9,051 bases of DNA from Mailhella sp. (GTDB lineage: Bacteria; Desulfobacterota; Desulfovibrionia; Desulfovibrionales; Desulfovibrionaceae). The position numbers and the translations under genes were made by a program. The notes under the pieces are model-generated. The model was given only the letters and a program-made list of their open reading frames with translations. It searched no databases and had not been told where the DNA came from. The stretch lies in assembly GCA_017522745.1 (NCBI GenBank), contig JAFWYI010000146.1:1-9051 (forward strand), in the 5' to 3' direction. Of this stretch, positions 5,682 to 9,051 are shown one piece after another (within the stretch, counting starts at the first letter, position 1; every line of letters starts with the position of its first letter).

Positions 5682-8600
5682 ATATCCGTTTCCGCAATCT
5701 CAATTCTCTTGCCGGAGAATGGGAGATAGACCTCACCCACGAGAAATACAGAAGCAGCGGGCTCTTCGCCATCACCGGTCCTACAGGGGCAGGAAAAAGC
5801 ACCATACTCGATGCCATCTGCCTTGCCCTCTACGGCAGTACGCCGCGCCTAGGCCGCATCAGTAAAAGCAGTAACGAGATCATGTCGCGCCGGACGAGCG
5901 ACTGTATGGCAGAAGTCAGCTTCGAGACCGGAGGTGTCATCTACCGCAGCTGCTGGAAACAGCATCGCGCCCACCGCAAGCCCGACGGGGAACTCCAGCA
6001 GCCTCGGCACGAACTTTTCAAAGACGGTATCTCGCAGGCCGTCAAGCTCACGGACGTTTCCAAGGAGGTGGAAAAGGTCACCGGCCTGACGTTTGAGCGT
6101 TTTCTGCAGTCCACCATGCTGGCACAGGGACGTTTTGCCTCCTTTCTCCTTGCCGACAGTGCCGAGCGCGCGCCCCTGCTGGAACAGATCACCAGAACTG
6201 AGATCTACAGCGACATTTCCAAACATATCTTCCAGCGCTGCAAGGCGGAACAGGAGGAACTCGCCCTTCTGGACTCTGCCCTCAGCTCCTACATCGTACT
6301 TTCTGATGAGGAAGAACATTCACTCAGGCAGGAAGAGACTGCCCTCACGGACGCACTCACCCTGCTGGGACGCGAGGAGAGCCGTCTGACTACTGAAGCT
6401 GAAGCTCTGAACCGCCTTCAGGTCCTGCGCATCAGGCACGACCAGCTCATGGCAGAACAGATGGAGCTGAAAAACGCGCAGGATGCCTTTGCCCCACGGC
6501 AGAGCATGCTGGACACCGCACGCCGGGCACTCCGATTTTCTGCCCCCTGCGCTGCTCATCTCGCGCAAAAGAAAGAACTTATGCAGGACAGCGAAGCGGC
6601 ACAGCAGCTTTCTGCCATGCTTCCTCCTCTGCAGGAAGAAGCCGCACAGCAACGCCGCAGACACGAGACCGCGCAGGTAGAACTGCAGGAAGCCCGAGCG
6701 TCTTATCTCGCGCTTCAGGAAGTCCTCAAACCTGTTCGTATCGTCGATGCCAAACTGACGATGACCGGCGACAGCATAAAACAGGCCAGAGCCGGACTGG
6801 AACAGGCTTGTTCGGCGTGCGAGGAGATAAAAAAACGCGTCTGTGCGCTGGGGCAGGAACTGTCACTCTGCCAGAAAAGCGCCGACGATATCGAGGCATG
6901 GATCTCCGCCCATAGCGGGGATGCTCAATTACTCGAAGAGTTTGCCGTCATGCAGAACCATGCGGCCTCCATGGATGAACAGCTCACCCGCGTTACCGCC
7001 CGACGGAACAGGCTCTCCGAGCTGGAGAACTCCCTGACGGCCAAGGAAAAAGAGACTGCCCTCTGCCGCGACGAACACGAAAAACAACGTCTTCTTCTCC
7101 TGTCTTTTGGCGAAGAGATCGACAGCATCGTCCAGCAGCAGGACCATCTGCTGGATGGGCAGAAGATCGCTGACTGGCAAAACAGAAAAGAAAAACTCTT
7201 CCGGCGTGCTTCGCTCGTCGACAAGATAGAGGATATTCTTGCCCGACAGGATGGTCTGCGCCGGCAACTGCAGGCCCAGCAGGAAGCTCTGCGACACTTT
7301 GAAATCAACACAGCGCGGGAAAAAGCGGCTTTTGCTGCCGGACAGGAGGCGCTTACTGCCCTCGGGGAACAGCGAAAGGTTCTGGAACGCAGCCTGCGTC
7401 TTCTGGAAAAGATCCGCAGTTATGAAGAAGAGCGCAAGCATCTTCAGGATGGTTCGCCGTGCCCGCTGTGCGGCGCTCTGCATCACCCGTATGCCGTGGA
7501 TGCCATGCCCGAACCTGAAGAGACTTATCTGCTCCTCCAGAACTGCGAACGGACACTTGAAGAGCGTACGCAGGAGCAGAACGCCTGCATCTCGCGTCTG
7601 GCCACGCTGGAAAGCAATATCGCGAGCGCGAATAGCCGAAAGCGCGAACTGGAGCATGACCTGGCGCAGGAAAGCTCTGCCCTGAAGGTTTCACTGGCCG
7701 AACTTTCCCCCTATGTGGACTCCGCGCTCAACGGCATCACTCCTGCCGCGCCGGCAAGCAACGTGTCCGATCAGCGCATCCTGTCTGCCATCCTGTGCGA
7801 TGATGACGGAAAAACTCTGGCCAGCACTCTCTCAACCATGCGGAAGGACAATCAAAAAGACTCTGAAGCAATCGAACTTCTGCTCAGAGAACACTCTCAG
7901 CTCGAAGAAAAGCTCACAAGTCTCCGTTCTTCTCGGGAAAATGCCCTCGGTCACGCAGAAAAAGCTCAGCAGATGCTTACTCGTGCCACCCATGAGCTTG
8001 CCATCATTCAGGAAGAACGAAAGAACACGCTTTTCGAGCTGGAACGTGAAAATTCCGAATTCGACGCCAGACTCGATGCCCTGCGCCTCGAACTCCTCCG
8101 GTACGGACTGATAGTGCAGGAGCCCGGCGACGTTCCTCCTGCGCTCACTCAGCTTGCGGAACGCCGGGAACGATTCATAACGCAGAGCAGTGAAAAGGAA
8201 ACTCTGGAGCGGAAACTGGTCGAGCTGAACCTGCAATATCAGCGAGCAAAGGAGCAGGAATCTTCCGCTGACCAGACGCATAGGAATATCATAACGGAAA
8301 CTGCAGCACTTGAAGAGCGATTCCGTGAATTGACTGAAGAGCGAGAACAGCTTTTCGGCCAGCGGCAGACCGAGCAGGAAGAAAAAGAAGTTGAGAAGAG
8401 GATAAAGGACGCTGAGGAACTCGCTCTTTCCGCCGCCAGCCTCCATGAACAGGCGCAAAGAACAGAGAGCGACACGGCAACACGCTGTGCGGCACTGCAG
8501 AAGCGCATCACGGAGCGCGCTCCGCAACTCGATCTTCAGGAGCATGCCCTACTTCAGGACCTAGGCCTCGCAGGTTTCTCCAGCATCCAGAACTGCCTTG

Positions 8601-8890
8601 ATGCATGCCTTTCTGAACAGGAACGCCAGCAGATGGAAGGACAGGAACGCATGTTCCTCGAACGCACAGCACAGCTGGAAGCAACTCTGGAGCAGAACAA
8701 GCAGGAGATAGAACTCGCCGCCTCAGTGTCGGCATCCGAATTGCCGGAAGTCGAAGAACAGCTGCGGCATATAAAAGACGCAGCTGCTGAAAAACGAGAA
8801 CTGCTGGGTGCCCTGCGTCAACGCCTTGAGCATAGTTCCTCACAAAAGGTCCTTGCCGGGGATCCTTCTTTCTTCCGATGCGGAAGATGA
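5669..8890 (+). CDS. sbcC: SbcC, Rad50-like ATPase of SbcCD, lacking its C-terminal lobe
   Basis: GGAG (5658-5661) lies 7 bases before this ATG, inside the end of sbcD. The N-terminal ATPase lobe has Walker A GPTGAGKST (residues 37-45) and a Q-loop glutamine at 153 (MLAQGRF). A long coiled coil leads to the zinc hook CPLC at 598-601, and the returning coiled coil runs on to about 1064. No LSGGE-type signature, Walker B or D-loop appears in any frame. By proportion with E. coli SbcC, whose second half is longer than the first, roughly 200 residues are missing. The frame crosses a GATC at 8861-8864; its last eight residues (PSFFRCGR) are antisense of an isomerase gene, not SbcC. As written the product could not form a working ATPase site, because Rad50-type sites need both lobes. 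The gene may be broken in the cell, or the sequence may be chimeric. Confidence 0.9.
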   Translation: MRILNIRFRNLNSLAGEWEIDLTHEKYRSSGLFAITGPTGAGKSTILDAICLALYGSTPRLGRISKSSNEIMSRRTSDCMAEVSFETGGVIYRSCWKQHRAHRKPDGELQQPRHELFKDGISQAVKLTDVSKEVEKVTGLTFERFLQSTMLAQGRFASFLLADSAERAPLLEQITRTEIYSDISKHIFQRCKAEQEELALLDSALSSYIVLSDEEEHSLRQEETALTDALTLLGREESRLTTEAEALNRLQVLRIRHDQLMAEQMELKNAQDAFAPRQSMLDTARRALRFSAPCAAHLAQKKELMQDSEAAQQLSAMLPPLQEEAAQQRRRHETAQVELQEARASYLALQEVLKPVRIVDAKLTMTGDSIKQARAGLEQACSACEEIKKRVCALGQELSLCQKSADDIEAWISAHSGDAQLLEEFAVMQNHAASMDEQLTRVTARRNRLSELENSLTAKEKETALCRDEHEKQRLLLLSFGEEIDSIVQQQDHLLDGQKIADWQNRKEKLFRRASLVDKIEDILARQDGLRRQLQAQQEALRHFEINTAREKAAFAAGQEALTALGEQRKVLERSLRLLEKIRSYEEERKHLQDGSPCPLCGALHHPYAVDAMPEPEETYLLLQNCERTLEERTQEQNACISRLATLESNIASANSRKRELEHDLAQESSALKVSLAELSPYVDSALNGITPAAPASNVSDQRILSAILCDDDGKTLASTLSTMRKDNQKDSEAIELLLREHSQLEEKLTSLRSSRENALGHAEKAQQMLTRATHELAIIQEERKNTLFELERENSEFDARLDALRLELLRYGLIVQEPGDVPPALTQLAERRERFITQSSEKETLERKLVELNLQYQRAKEQESSADQTHRNIITETAALEERFRELTEEREQLFGQRQTEQEEKEVEKRIKDAEELALSAASLHEQAQRTESDTATRCAALQKRITERAPQLDLQEHALLQDLGLAGFSSIQNCLDACLSEQERQQMEGQERMFLERTAQLEATLEQNKQEIELAASVSASELPEVEEQLRHIKDAAAEKRELLGALRQRLEHSSSQKVLAGDPSFFRCGR
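8857..8868. other. Junction between truncated sbcC and truncated isomerase gene at GGATCC
   Basis: SbcC coding sense on the plus strand ends, and isomerase coding sense on the minus strand ends, at the GATC of 8861-8864, which lies within a BamHI-type GGATCC. No spacer, repeat or mobile element is seen at the join. See the first finding. Confidence 0.7.
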
Positions 8891-9051
8891 CGGCTTTCTC
8901 TGCTTCTCTGCAGCCGAACTCCGCGGTCGGTCCGATTTTGCGGTTCGGGTGGACGCCGACACAGGCGCCGGTATCCTCCCGGGCAAGGCACGTCGGCGCC
9001 ATGCCGCAGTGCCAGAAGGTAATCGTGCTCTCCTTCTCGTCGACCGCCACC
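8862..9051 (-). pseudogene. C-terminal part of an L-fucose/L-arabinose isomerase-like protein, truncated at both sides
   Basis: The minus strand from 9050 reads VAVDEKESTITFWHCGMAP, then GVHPNRKIGPTAEFG and VIFRIGRKKD. The blocks FWHCG-AP, GVHPNRK and EFG match what I recall from the C-terminal domain of L-fucose isomerase-like sugar isomerases (COG2407 type), which interconvert aldoses and ketoses in the cytoplasm. About 63 codons are visible. The gene begins beyond the right edge. On the left, family-like sequence stops at the Asp codon formed by GATC (8864-8862), just where relatives would continue with a Gly-rich segment and a C-terminal domain. Past that point the frame stays open to 8508 only because it reads antisense sbcC. 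The identification is from motif memory. The fragment could not make a complete enzyme as shown. Confidence 0.65.

Noticed and set aside
6929..8545. Antisense frames of more than 200 codons inside sbcC
   Set aside because: They are mirror images of the coiled-coil codons and lack starts with ribosome sites or any domain.
8851..8871. Cloning-vector polylinker at CCGGGGATCCT
   Set aside because: Eleven bases resemble a pUC-type polylinker, but the flanks on both sides are chromosomal coding sequence, so no vector is present. The GATC join itself remains suspicious.
8508..9050. Continuous minus-strand frame of about 180 codons as one gene
   Set aside because: Only 8862-9050 resembles an isomerase; the remainder is antisense of the SbcC coiled coil across the GATC junction.
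8840..9051. Frameshift in sbcC with the C-lobe continuing in another frame
   Set aside because: None of the plus-strand frames after 8861 shows an ABC signature, Walker B or SbcC-like sequence, while the minus strand is clearly isomerase-like.

Overview
The window reads as chromosomal DNA of a Desulfovibrionaceae-type sulfate- or sulfite-respiring bacterium (Desulfovibrio/Bilophila-like). The main clue is the first gene, a NrfD-family membrane subunit that I recognise as QrcD of the Qrc menaquinone reductase, a complex typical of that group. Most of the window is G+C-rich; one gene and one intergenic stretch are clearly AT-rich.

Layout, left to right. (1) The nearly complete qrcD (5' end just outside the window) closes its operon with a perfect 15-bp terminator hairpin. 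(2) An AT-rich orphan gene (about 25% G+C, 213 aa, no recognisable family) follows immediately. It is boxed in by a second, bidirectional terminator and looks horizontally acquired. (3) On the minus strand is a 560-aa protein joining a dynamin-family GTPase to an HD-type metal-dependent hydrolase domain, with a plausible internal start that would also give the HD domain alone. (4) A gap of about 500 bases, partly AT-rich, holds a candidate promoter and a structured leader for a 30-aa single-span membrane protein. That small gene has a near-perfect Shine-Dalgarno sequence and two tandem terminators. (5) A well-placed sigma70-type promoter precedes sbcD-sbcC, which overlap by 13 bases and encode the Mre11/Rad50-like SbcCD nuclease.

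The most unusual feature is at the right end. The sbcC frame breaks at a GATC (8861-8864, inside GGATCC), before the C-terminal ATPase lobe (ABC signature, Walker B). From exactly that site to the window end the opposite strand encodes the C-terminal part of an L-fucose/L-arabinose isomerase-like protein, which is itself cut at the same GATC. Two unrelated genes are therefore truncated tail-to-tail at one 4-base site. This is either a real deletion or rearrangement that inactivates SbcC, or a cloning/assembly chimera; the restriction-type site favours checking the artefact first.

Functionally, the genes do not form one pathway: respiratory chain (qrcD), a possible membrane-remodelling/nucleotide-hydrolase fusion, a small membrane protein, and DNA-end processing (sbcCD). 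The best candidates for undescribed biology are the GTPase-HD fusion and the 30-aa membrane protein with its elaborate leader.
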